A stretch of 64,000 nucleotides of DNA from the NCBI RefSeq assembly GCF_003369915.1, contig NC_046675.1:2914001-2978000 (forward strand). Reading direction: 5' to 3'. Below are positions 50,301 through 60,810 of this stretch, one piece after another. A program made the position numbers and the translations under genes. Under the pieces are notes generated by a model that saw only the letters and a list, made by a program, of their open reading frames with translations, made no database searches and was not told the origin of the DNA. The first letter of the stretch is position 1. The number at the start of each line of letters is the position of its first letter. Origin of the DNA: Drosophila miranda. Lineage: Eukaryota > Arthropoda > Insecta > Diptera > Drosophilidae.

Positions 50301-52638
50301 TTATGGCATTTTATGCTACTTATGCAGCGGCTGCTGGGCCATACGTACGAGTAAGTCCCTCCGTTGCCGGCCCAGAATGACCGTAATTAATCAATTTGGG
50401 AAAAATGGCAGCAAACACAACCCCAGAGGCAGAGGGGCAGCAGCACAGCGGTTCAGCGGTACAGATTGGTCAACGGCAACGTCCGTGTAATAACAATGAA
50501 AACAGCGTGTGTTGTGCTGACCGACTGGCCATACACTCGTACGCTTGTACTTACAAGTATTCGTACAGGCCATACTCGTACTCGTATTCGCACTCACTGG
50601 CACTCATGCATATCCGCACACCATAAATTATGTTCGCACAGGGTTAAGCGCATTATTTAAGCATTCATCACGCGCTCTCCACCAGTATCCACACCACTAC
50701 GCATTCCCAGTACCAGTCACAGTTCCAGGTTTCAGACCCAAACCCAAACCCAAGCCCAGAGCCAGTCCCAGTCCCAGTTCCAGTCCCGAACCGATCCTCA
50801 GACTGATGGAGTTCCCTCTTGGCCACTGTTGCCGTGTAATAATTTTTGAAATTTATGTAAACAGTGTTGATTATGGATGAGTTATGTAGCATGTTCTACC
50901 TTTTGTTTTGTTCGCACTGCTTGGGCCTGTGCCTGTGCCTGTTCCTGGGCCGCAGTTAATTTTAAGCTTGTTTTGCAACCTCGTTTATCAGCAGCTCCTC
51001 CACTTCCTCCCAATCCCTTCGAGAAACCCACGTGAGTGATCGCACAAATTGATGTCTTTATTAGGCTATGGTCCCAGTCGACACTGGGCTGTCAAATATC
51101 GTTGCCTAAGACGAATATAGGGTGTTTCCAGGCCAATTCCCCATCTGCTCCAGTTTAGGAGCTCATGGGGCGTCTGCCTCTTTCTGTGTCAACTTCGAGG
51201 AGTATTCGACATACTTAGCCTGACAAAGCGACCACGTTTGTGGCCCATGATTTGTTCACGTGTCTGTGGCGCACATTAAAAGTTACACGAAAAATTGTTT
51301 GGCCCAACTCGCAGAAATATATATATTTTTTTGGGGGGTGGGGTAGTTATGACCTGCGGGTTGGAGTGGATGGAGCCATTTGGGTGGCGCCTTTTGTCTT
51401 CGAAACGTGCCACAGCCACAGCTAAAGCCAAAGTCATAGCCAGAGTGCCACATGCGGCGCTCGATGCCTGCAACGTTTCATGCGCGAATAATATTTTAAT
51501 TCTTTCGATCAGCCGGGCACGTTTCGGCGAAGCCAATCACAAGAGCCAAACGGTATGGGGACATGGCTTCCACCGCCATGGAGAGACGCATGTCACTCCA
51601 AGAGAGCTACGGAGCAACGGAGCAACGGTACAACGGAGCTGGGGGGCTGAGCCTGGGCAGGCATCGAGTAGTGGGTGCTCAAGCAGGGGCTAATGGAGCT
51701 CTTAAGCATGTGTGCTGATAAAAGCGACAAAACATTTAACAAGTAATTAAACATAAAGCTCGCCCCACGTCCGCCGCTCGGCTGCCGGCATGTTCTAGTG
51801 CTGCCGCCGCGATATAAGTGGGTTAAGGACGCAGCACAGCCAGCACTCAACACGGCAGCACCCCACTCTGCGCCACAGTGCACCACACCACACTGCACCA
51901 CAGCCACACTCCCCACCCATCCCCCGCCTTAAGCCTTTGGCAGCCAACATTCATTTCGATTTCGTTTACGCCATTTTTCTAGAGCTTTTTGTTTTTTCGC
52001 TAATTTTTTTCGGGTGAGTTGTAATAGAGTTGCTGAAATTTGGCATTGTATTTATGGCTAAGACATGGGGCATACCATACATCTGACCCACACCCACATT
52101 TCATTAGATTCCCGCCCAGCCCTGCCCTGCCCTGCCCCTGTCAGCCAAAGGGGAGCGCTGCGCTGTGATAAATGTGATAATAAATATTCGAGTTGTTTCT
52201 GTGAGTGTTATAATTTAGTGTTGATTAGTTTGCGCAAATAAGAGTTATTGATTCAATTTCAATTAAAAGGATATGAATGTTGAGCCTTAGCGCCAGATCA
52301 GATCCGATCCGATCCGTAACCGTCACCGTCACCGTCACCGTTGCCGTAACCGTAAACCACCGCAGTGGCAGTGGAGTGTCGCCCACAAACAAAAGACTTG
52401 AGCAACGAACTTGTTTTTTAGGTGTGCAACATTTTTGGCACCTTTTTGCATTGATATGCCCGGATTATTAATGATGCCTAATGAGTGGGTTGGACCGCAA
52501 AGCGCTGCAACTGCAACTGGCACTGCCACTGCCACAGAAACTGCCCCTCGTACCTCCTACCTGTACCTTGCAGCGAGAGAGAGGCAATTATGTGTCATTT
52601 GTATGGACTTCCAGGGACATGCAATTTGGACTCGAGCG
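44381..52638. other. Gene-free DNA between RING gene and K+ channel
   Basis: No supportable gene. AT-rich blocks at 44400-44920 and 48200-48900; a CTGT array at 46750-46781; several CTCGTACTCGTA clusters (50535-50600); many short G/C-rich simple repeats. Open frames at 45969-46568, 49859-50127 and 50396-50880 start with non-ATG codons or rest on repeats. Confidence 0.55.
46750..46781. repeat. (CTGT)n microsatellite
   Basis: Tetranucleotide CTGT run with one CTCT interruption. Confidence 0.9.
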
Positions 52639-52644
52639 TTTATT
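52639..52644 (-). terminator. Poly(A) signal, K+ channel distal end
   Basis: AATAAA on the minus strand, 69 bp beyond the stop codon of the most distal alternative last exon. Confidence 0.55.
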
Positions 52645-52712
52645 AACTTATTTTCGTATGGGTAAGAGCAGTTTAGCTTTGCCTTAAGTGTCGATAGAGT
52701 GGAGTGGAGCCT

Positions 52713-52810
52713 CTACAAGGGCACCGAGAGCTGCCAGCGCAGACGACGGTCCTGGGGCGACTGGTAGCCGGAACTGGAACTAGAGGGCCTCGAACGGATC
52801 GTGGGGGAAG
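52713..52810 (-). CDS. Irk2: Alternative last exon C of the Kir gene
   Basis: Acceptor TCCCTTTCAG, then 98 bp to TAG. Joined to the phase-1 donor at 53059 it adds 32 residues after the split codon: Ser-rich and Arg-rich (SRPSSSSSGYQ, then RRLRWQLSVPL). The serines are possible phosphorylation sites. The intron would be 248 bp. Confidence 0.75.
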
Positions 52811-55800
52811 CTGAAAGGGAACAACATTGAGTAGGCAGTACAGCTAACAGACTGATGAAACTCACATAGAACAGAGACAGAGATTACAAACTATAGCAAC
52901 ATAACATGGAAATACAAGACACTGGACGTGTGCTCTAGGAAGCCTGATCGGAATGGTTGTGGGACAGCTGACGCATGGTGAAGGTGGTTTCTGCGAGACA
53001 AAACGGGGACAACACATTAGGGAGAACAGTTATAGACGTATCGGCCGGTATTCTATACCTGGTGTGCGGAAGCCCTCCTGGATCTTGTAGATCTCGTTCA
53101 GCTCACGAGCACTGCACAGGGGCGTGTCCACCTGAGTGGTCTCGTTGAAGCGACCATAGTCGATCTCATACGCCTGCAGATCCTTGTTGTACAGCACTAC
53201 AGGATCGAAACGGTGGCCCCACAGGATCTCGGTGTTGATATAACTCGATCTGGCCTGGGTGGACTGGCCCGTCGACTCCACCGTCCCCTCGAGTATGACC
53301 ACAATCTCGAACCTATCCTGCAGCATGTCAGTAGCATTCAGATTATACAGCGGCGAATTCTCGTCGATCTTGTGCTCGATGATCATGGGCCAGATGAAGA
53401 ACAAATCAGAGCCCGAGTCGTCGCTGCCGATTTCCAGCTCCGTGAAGTACTGCGTCATCACCTCGCCCTCCTTGGTGCTCTTCGTGCGAATCAGTTGGGC
53501 TCTGACGCCGGCGCCGATGATGTGGGACTTCCGCATGTCACCCACCCGGAACATCAGCGATAGGCAGCCGTCGCGCTGGCAGATGACGGCCTGCTTGGAG
53601 AATAGCAGCGTCTGGGCGCGCTGCTTGGCCCGGGTCATCTTGGCAAAGACGATGCCCGCCATGAAGGCCGAGGACATCACGCCATAGATGGACTGGAAGC
53701 ACATCATGAATATGGCCTCGGGACACTCGGGAGAAGTGGTCCGCACGCCGTAGCCAATTGTGTGCTGCGTCTCAATGGAGAACAAAAAGCAGGAGGTGAA
53801 GCCATCAATGGCCGACACACAAGGCGCCCATCCAGACTCCTCTGGGAAATGCAAAATGTTGTGATAATCTCTAATTAAGATCGATGGAGGTTTCGGTTCC
53901 TTCACTCACCTTGATTGTCCGGCATGTGCAGCTCCTCCAGATCCCCGTGTGTGTAGATGATCAGCCACCAGATGAGCGCAAAGAACAACCACGAGAGTAT
54001 GAAGCTCAGCGCAAAGGCTAGCAGCGTCCACCGCCACTGCCAGTCCACCATCGTTGTGTACATGTCCTGCAGAAAACGGACCCGCCTTCTCTGAAGGTGC
54101 TTCTGCACCACATTGCAGTCACCGTTCTTGAACACGGCCCTTCTGCGCACTCGCCGCATGCTTCCAGGGCGAAAATTGCGAGATCTGTTGTAGGGAAAAG
54201 CAAAGATCGATCAAAAAATGCAACTGTTTTCCCTGACTTCACAGGGAAGAACGATTTTGGATAACGCGACGAAATAACAAGCGAAAACCTGTTATCAGAA
54301 AACTATGGATATATTTTATGGCCAAGCTCAAAAGTATGCACCATTTACTGCTTAAGCTCTGTAGAATACATCTGAGAATACATGTAAAATTGTTCCGTGA
54401 CCGAGGGACCGACCCTGGCTTGCATCAAAATTATTGGAAAAAATAAATTGATTTGTTCCGAAAACTACAAACTGTCTCTACGCAAGGGTTACAAATATTA
54501 TTCGTATACCAAAAACGATTTTATACATATACTATTCTCGTATTGAGATATTTTATGACTGATTATGATTATGACTGACTGATTATGATATAATTATTAT
54601 GACTTATGATTTGTGACTGACAAACTTGATTCGTCATCAACTTAGAGCCGAAATAAACAAACATAAAAAATACATAAAGTTTGCTAATCGAAAATGCTAA
54701 TCCTTTCATTCATTTTTTTTCCCAATTTTAGGAAAAATTACATAGAATTGAATCGGCATACTTGAGGGATATTCAAGCTCAGATAAATTTCAAGTGAAGA
54801 CCTCTTCCTGATCTAGAGTTTATTTTGTAGAGAATTTCAATGCCATTTGCTGTCCATGATTTATTCAAGTGACATCTAGAATTAGATGAACAGACATCGT
54901 CTGTTTAATTTGTGTAAATTAAGTGTGCACATTTGCACTCGCTTCATTTGGACAGAGCCCGCGAGAATTGCATCTAATTAACAATGCCAATGTCGGAAGG
55001 CGACCAGATCAGAACCAGAACCAGACCCAGACCCAGACCCAGACCCAGATCCAGAGAAATCGCAGTCTATCTCCTCCGATAACTGGCTTAATTGCAGCTC
55101 ACCCACAAAGTGCCTGATTTATTGTGTCTACTTATTGCCACAAGTTGTCACTATGCGATTTAATAGGGCTGGCTGCCCGTGCCAGTCCGCTCTGGGCAAT
55201 TGCAACACCCACATGTGATGGCAACGCTCAACTGCAAATTGTATTAACCCCCCCATTGACACTCGAAGTCAAAGCCAGAGACAGAGCCGATTAATTGGCA
55301 TTGTGCCGGTTGCACCAGCAGTCGTTAATCGAATTTAACGCTCGGTCAGAGGAATATATGTATGTCAGTAGTTCTGTAAGATGATTCATTATCGCGCTGT
55401 GTGGCTTCTTAATTGTTTTCATTACGCTGAACCGCCAACGCAGTACCCGAAAAATCTCTAAAGCTGCCGACACTTGATAGGCAAGGAAGTGAATGAGAGA
55501 TGGGAAATGAGCCCCAGTGCGAAACCCTCAGCCAAAGCGTTTAGCGAGTGACAAATGTGAGAACAAATCACCGAGATTTAGGAGAGACAGTGTATAATTC
55601 GCCCCTGGCCCTGCCCCTAAATCAAACAGAATGCAATCTGCACTGAGGAATGTATAACAAAAAGAGACTGTGGGCGGAACAAGATAAATTACAACCGCAA
55701 ACGGAGAGGAACACTCTGCTAATCAGCTAGACAAAACAACCCATGAGATGCGACAACGTGACACGCAGTCATAACAGCCTAGAGGCACAGTCCCATTGAT

Positions 55801-56599
55801 TGTCGGCAAGTTCAAGTTGAATGTCAGACCCCTTGACGAGCTAATTACTGTCCGGAAAGACATACTCTACAGACGGAACGGAACGTTTCTTTAGACAATT
55901 ATAATAATTAGATATGCGCACCCCTTGGCCAACGAGTGGCTAGATCCTTTGAGGGCCTCGTAATAGACTCCAGCCTGGGAGGGCGTGTGCGAGATGCCCC
56001 TCATGTACTGACGTTTCCACTCTTTCATGTGGGCGAAGGTCTCCTCCTGGTCACCGCCAGCATTACCGACTATGGTCTCGGCATCGGCAGGATCGTGCAG
56101 GACCTGGACATCGCTAAGCGGCACCTGCATATTGAAAGACTGACTGCTGACTCTGACTGCTGACTTATGACGTTCTGACTTCGCGCAACCACACTCGACT
56201 GAAGTTCCTCGCCACACGCTTCCAGCCAGGCCAACATCAGGGCGCCCTAGAGTTGGCTGATCCAATTAGAGACCCTCTAACTAATGCTCAACAATTGACT
56301 GAGCTACTTAGACTAGGCAAATACCCGTCGGCCCCTCAAACTCAGACTCACCTGCAGCTCGGCTGGCGCTGAAATGCCTTGCCATTTGGGGCTACTCCAT
56401 AGAAGCTCGCGGGGCGATTGGGCACTATGGTGATGGGATACGATTGCGGATTGCTGATCACACTGTCCAGGGAATCGGGATCGGCCTCAATGCCCCTCTT
56501 CAACGGCTGGGTGGCCTTCTCGTTGCCATTTGTTGGTGTTGTCGCTGGAGTGGCTGTTGCTGCTGGGGCAGCCGAGTGGCTCGAGAAATTGAAGCGCAT
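52713..56599 (-). CDS. Irk2: Inward-rectifier potassium channel (Kir), Irk2-like
   Basis: Assembled exons (minus): 1A 56599-56352, 2 54184-53910, 3 53841-53059, then alternative ends at 52990-52935 or 52810-52713, or read-through to 53030. Lengths come to 453, 467 or 444 residues; every combination stays in frame. Membrane segment M1 about residues 136-159; pore with filter TIGYG at 202-206; the two extracellular cysteines C182 and C214 are 32 apart as in Kir2.1; M2 about 217-241; then the PIP2-contact stretch KMTRAKQR and a full cytoplasmic beta domain. The M2 position that sets rectification strength (D172 in Kir2.1) is S232, which suggests weak rectification. The symbol rests on its neighbours (CG10177- and CG10175-like genes) and memory of D. 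melanogaster; Irk1 and Irk3 are less likely. Confidence 0.93.
52935..52990 (-). CDS. Irk2: Alternative last exon B of the Kir gene
   Basis: Acceptor TTGTCTCGCAG, then 56 bp to TAG. Joined to the donor at 53059 (intron 68 bp, a standard fly size) it gives the tail ETTFTMRQLSHNHSDQAS. Because it ends in a stop without a donor, it is mutually exclusive with exon C. Confidence 0.8.
55922..56130 (-). CDS. Irk2: Alternative first coding exon 1B of the Kir gene
   Basis: A frame with ATG at 56130 and good coding composition (GC-rich third positions), running 69 codons plus two bases to a GTGCGC donor at 55921. The phase equals that of exon 1A, so it joins exon 2 in frame and gives an N terminus 13 residues shorter and unrelated in sequence (begins MQVPLSDVQ). 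A TCAGTC initiator-like word lies about 70 bp upstream (A near 56200). The donor is weak, so the 3' boundary is the least certain point. Confidence 0.55.
56352..56599 (-). CDS. Irk2: First coding exon 1A of the Kir gene
   Basis: ATG at 56599, 82 codons plus two bases, donor CTGCAG|GTGAGT. A pyrimidine tract ending in CCCACAG lies directly before the ATG, so an upstream non-coding exon probably exists. Residues 10-25 are Ala/Thr/Pro-rich and disordered; the exon precedes the conserved slide-helix region in exon 2. Confidence 0.8.
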
Positions 56600-58236
56600 C
56601 TGTGGGATGTCGGTTGGAGGAGTCGCTTGAGTTACTTTTTCAATTAAATTTTTTTTAAGTACGAGTATGTACGAGTACGAGTATCAGTATCTCCCCGAGT
56701 GGGCAAACAGAAACTTGTGATAAGTGCAAGGCAGGTGCGAGAAATGTCAGCTGATTCTGATCAGATTTTTGCGGATGTTGTAAGCGTAAACAAGAGATGA
56801 ACGTAACAGAAATGAGAATCACTGAGCAGAAATCAGGGATTACAGTCTTTTTCCGCACTATTTACGAGATCAAACATAAGAATACCATAACTGAATACCT
56901 TAACAAAGCACCATACAAATTGAATTGAAATTAGCTGGCTAGGCACGTTTCAGCTTAAATAATTTTAGCACCTTTTTATGAGCAAACGAAATGTTCAATT
57001 AATTGACACCTTTAAGCCGATCATTTGTTTGATGTTAGATGGCCTTTTGTTATGCTAAAGACCTCCAACATTCATATCACTGTGGCCCGGTATCGATTCA
57101 ACTAGAGCAACGAATCGGTCACAATCGAAACAGATATAATTTAACGATCTCTGCAGAATGGGATTCGCTTTGTTTCAACGCCGCGCGTCTGGTCGGGAAT
57201 GAGGTGAGCCCCAGAGATCACAGGGCACACAACATACAACACACTGCGGACAGAGACAACAGAAGCTGCGACCACGACCGACACCAGAAACAGCGATGAC
57301 AGCAACAACGACTGCGACTGCGACACCGAGAGAGATCCGCAAGTCAGTCCAATGGATTAAATGACGGCCGACTGCCGCCTGCCGCCGACAGCAAAAAAAT
57401 TTTTCAAACTAAACAAAAGTTGTGAACAGAAAGCGGTGCTGTAAATGAGCTCGCTTACACTCACACATGTCAGACAAGAGAAGTACACAAACAGACACAA
57501 TGACACTTTTCACATTGCAGATTGGCGATGCTCACAGCCACAGATACAGATACAGATACGTTTACAGATAGAGCCGACAGATAAAACTGACGGCTGCTCT
57601 GCCACGGAATAAGTTCAATTGAAATGATTCGTAAATTGAAAACGAAGCGGAAGATAAGCGTGATAAGCGCTCCTTATCTGAATCTTAAGAGTGTATGTCA
57701 CTGGAGAGAGAAGAAATGAGGAGGCAGGCGACCTTGAGGCGCAATGTGCAGGGGGTGGCGTACACGTAATATTTAGTATGCGCTACGCTGTTTAATATCT
57801 GTGATTGCTGCGATCGCAAACAAATGAATGAGTATAAATATATCACTCACTATGTACACCCTATTTTCTTAAGATTTTACTCCAACATCCAAGCAACTCC
57901 GTTCGATTGTCGCCTTCGAGTACAAGGTGGCGTATACGTAATGTTGGTACGAATCTATGTTTAAACGAGATTATTTTCCTCCGACCTTTGCCTGCATTGT
58001 GCGAATACTGGTATCACTTAATAAGGCTCGTAAATTATACAGAAGTGTACGCTCGAATACAGAGAATCACGGTGCGAACAAAAGTTATGCGTAATTAATT
58101 TTGAAAGCGTTTCACCAACTAAAATTCGACACCCAGAACATAAATCATTGACCATTAAGCAACGTTTGACCATTGTTCTTAGCCACGTTTCAATGTTATT
58201 AGAGCACATTTATAAAGATTTGGAATACTTTTTTGT
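56600..58236. other. Spacer between Kir gene and kinase gene
   Basis: Contains the probable Kir promoter and 5' UTR exon (57465-57588) and an imperfect repeat pair, GGTGGCGTACACGTAAT at 57754-57770 and GGTGGCGTATACGTAAT at 57926-57942. A TATAAATATA word lies at about 57833. No gene is visible. Confidence 0.5.
57465..57588 (-). promoter_or_regulatory. Irk2: Candidate start site and 5' UTR exon of the Kir gene
   Basis: Minus-strand initiator TCAGTT with A at 57588, followed by about 120 bp that ends at overlapping donors GTGAGT (57464) and GTAAGC (57458). Splicing to the acceptor directly before exon 1A would complete the transcript. No TATA box at -30. Proposed from signals only. Confidence 0.35.
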
Positions 58237-59475
58237 TTATCTTTCAGAATCTGTTATGCTGCCACTGAGCATAAAGGGGTGCTGGGAAATCTCAGCAGAA
58301 GTGAGTCGCAAGATTGGATCCTTTACCAGCAGCGCGTCGATCATACTCTTGGCATCCTCGCTGATACAGTCCTTGAGATCCGAAGGAAACTGGTACTCAC
58401 TAATCACAGCATCGTTGCAGATATCACGAATATCCGTGTAGCCCTTGCCGAAGGGGTGCTGAATGAACAACATACAAAAGAGAGTGACACCAAAGGACCA
58501 GGTATCCACCTGGTAGTCGTATTTACAGCCAAGAATCATCTCGGGAGCTATGTACCTTGCAGTTCCGACAAAGCCCTTCATCGCTCCGTCCTCGAAATAG
58601 GTAGCCGCTCCAAAATCTGCGATCTTAGCAACTAAAACACCGGCAGCGAAACTTAGGAGCAGGTTATCGGGTTTTATGTCGCGATGGATGATTCCATTGG
58701 CGTGTATGTAGGTCAGGCCACAGGCGACGTCTCTCATGACCCTGTGGACTGTGGGCTCGGGAATCCTGCCTTGGCGAGTCCTCATATCTTGCACACTGCA
58801 GGCCATGCACTCGATCACAAAAAATGTGTACGGGTACCCCGGCCTGTGAACGGTGAAAATTAGATCAACGACGTTCGGATGGGTCTGCAGCTTGCGCATG
58901 ATCTCCACTTCTTTGTACTTGGCATCATGATTGAGCATGTACTTCTCGTTCACCACCTTGACAATGCATCTCCGGACTTCCTTCGTCTTGGGCTTAGCCA
59001 AGCAGATAGCGGTCGTTTGGCTATTCACTAACCTGAAGCGTTCATCAATGTAGATCGCAACGGAGTCGGGAAGGACCTTTGGCATCGTTTCATTAGAGGA
59101 CTTCCGACTGTTAATCCAGCGTGGTATCGCTGTCCGCAGCCGTCCAAAATGTCTACTCACAGAGTAGTCCATTTCGATGAACCTCTCGTACCGGCAGCAG
59201 CAGACGACGATGTCCCCATCCAAAAAGGAATCCAGAAAGGTAATCGGAGTGCCATTAGTGCGCCATATGTGTTCGATGCCCGATCGGAGCACGACATGTG
59301 AGTGCAGGACGCGGGTAACGTCCTCCAAGAGTATGCCAAAATCTCTGTATTTGCATGGGGACACAGAGAGCATGACGCCTCGGAAGAATGGATCCCCATT
59401 TCGGAGAAAACAGACACGGACCGCCTTCATGGTTCCCACTCGATTGACCACTGCCAATGCCTTCTTAGAGTCCAT
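58237..59475 (-). CDS. CG10177: Doublecortin-domain protein kinase (DCLK/CaMK-type)
   Basis: A 412-residue intronless gene; ATG at 59475 (the frame extends to 59484 but that codon is TTG). Residues ~14-98 form a doublecortin-like ubiquitin fold (KAVRVCFLRNGD, then VTRVL...DGDIVVCCC), which in relatives binds microtubules. Residues ~142-405 are a Ser/Thr kinase domain: VAIK lysine K173, catalytic HRD aspartate D266 with IKPDN, DFG aspartate D287, GTARYIAPE activation segment. Oddity: the glycine-rich ATP loop has no glycines (LVNSQTTAICLAK), so ATP binding may be altered. HRD and DFG are intact, so activity is not excluded. Only one DCX repeat is visible; DCLK proteins usually have two. Symbol by family and neighbour (CG10175-like), from memory. 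Confidence 0.9.
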   Translation of the reverse strand: MDSKKALAVVNRVGTMKAVRVCFLRNGDPFFRGVMLSVSPCKYRDFGILLEDVTRVLHSHVVLRSGIEHIWRTNGTPITFLDSFLDGDIVVCCCRYERFIEMDYSVSRHFGRLRTAIPRWINSRKSSNETMPKVLPDSVAIYIDERFRLVNSQTTAICLAKPKTKEVRRCIVKVVNEKYMLNHDAKYKEVEIMRKLQTHPNVVDLIFTVHRPGYPYTFFVIECMACSVQDMRTRQGRIPEPTVHRVMRDVACGLTYIHANGIIHRDIKPDNLLLSFAAGVLVAKIADFGAATYFEDGAMKGFVGTARYIAPEMILGCKYDYQVDTWSFGVTLFCMLFIQHPFGKGYTDIRDICNDAVISEYQFPSDLKDCISEDAKSMIDALLVKDPILRLTSAEISQHPFMLSGSITDSER

Positions 59476-60810
59476 CTTGTACAATTTTAAATAAAAGCAA
59501 ATTTCATTTGTTTGTTTGTTTGTGTGTTTGGTGTATAATGAACTGACTTTTGAAACACTTCCGAAGTGTCACCAACCCGTGATCCAAAATGCTAGCCTGC
59601 TCGGTTTCTATGCGGTAGTGCTTTTTTCAATTCTCTTCCGTCATGCCCATCATGTCCATGCCCATGCCCGTGTCTAGGGGAGGTGGCTTGTGTGCGGGGT
59701 CACAATGATAACCGTGTGGCAGCAACAGCATAATTTATTACAAACTAAATTGTGAATGGCAGCAGCCGTTGTCGCAGCCGCAGCCGCAGCCACTGATGAA
59801 GAGCGCCAAAGCCGCTGCTATAATTGAATAATCAGCTTTGTTGCCCAGCAGGCGAGTACGCGACCCCCCGAGATATATTCGTATGCGGCATACAGATACA
59901 TACAAACTGAGATACTCGTGTCGTTCCCCACTCCAACCCGTTCGGAGGGCGACGCAACTCGCGTCAAGTGCAAATTTGTAGTCAATCAAACAGCCACTTT
60001 ATGATCCCCTCGTCCAGGCTGTGGCTGTTAATTTATTGGCAAATCGATGGAAAGGTCTCCGGCTGTGTGGCTATTTCTGTAAAAGTCAGCAATTTGCTTT
60101 GATTGACTTTCCTAATTAGCTTATTTCTGAGAGATTTCTATATTTTCTGCGAAAATATTTTTAAATCTAAGATTTTCACCACAAAGTTACTCAACACCAA
60201 TAGCCACCGTTAGATGGCGGGACCAGCCCAAAGGTATGCAGCGAAAAGTAGAATACTTCTTCACCGCTAGATGACGTGACAGCAGGGCGGGAAAGGCGCT
60301 TTCTCAACCGTTTTTCAAATCCCTCTAAAGCAACACAATTTAATTTAATAATAAAATAATATTTATTTCTTTTTACAAAAACATCGTAAAAGGTTTCTCT
60401 GGTTGGCATTCTTCGACATAAGATGGACTCTGACTATTTACACCTGCTTATTGCCGATACACGTACTATATATGGTATATGGTGTTGTAAGGAAAAATAT
60501 CTTGACATTTGGTTATCAGAATAGTGTGTATGTGTATGGGTGTGGGTGTGGGTGTGTGCGGGTGTTGGGGTGGATAAATGCTGCAACACTTACAAGCTAA
60601 AATGCTAAGTAATATAGCTAAGAATATAGCTAGAAATTCCTACAGACTACGAAAATTGTACAATGAAGTTTGCTTTTAAATATTCTGGTTTTCGTGCGCT
60701 CTTTCTCTTTCACAAAATGGCAATACGAAATATGTGTTCATGTATATGTGTTGTGTGTGGGTGAGTGAGTGTGTGGTGCATGTGTATGTGTGTGGGTGTG
60801 CGTGTGCACT
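59476..60810. other. Spacer between kinase and esterase genes
   Basis: About 1.3 kb. The 60360-60810 end is probably the esterase 3' UTR (AATAAA on the minus strand at 60362-60367), with GT-rich tracts near 60530-60560 and 60750-60805. The rest probably includes the kinase promoter. No other gene seen. Confidence 0.5.
60362..60367 (-). terminator. Possible poly(A) signal, esterase
   Basis: AATAAA on the minus strand, about 445 bp after the stop codon. The nearest such hexamer, but distant. Confidence 0.3.
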
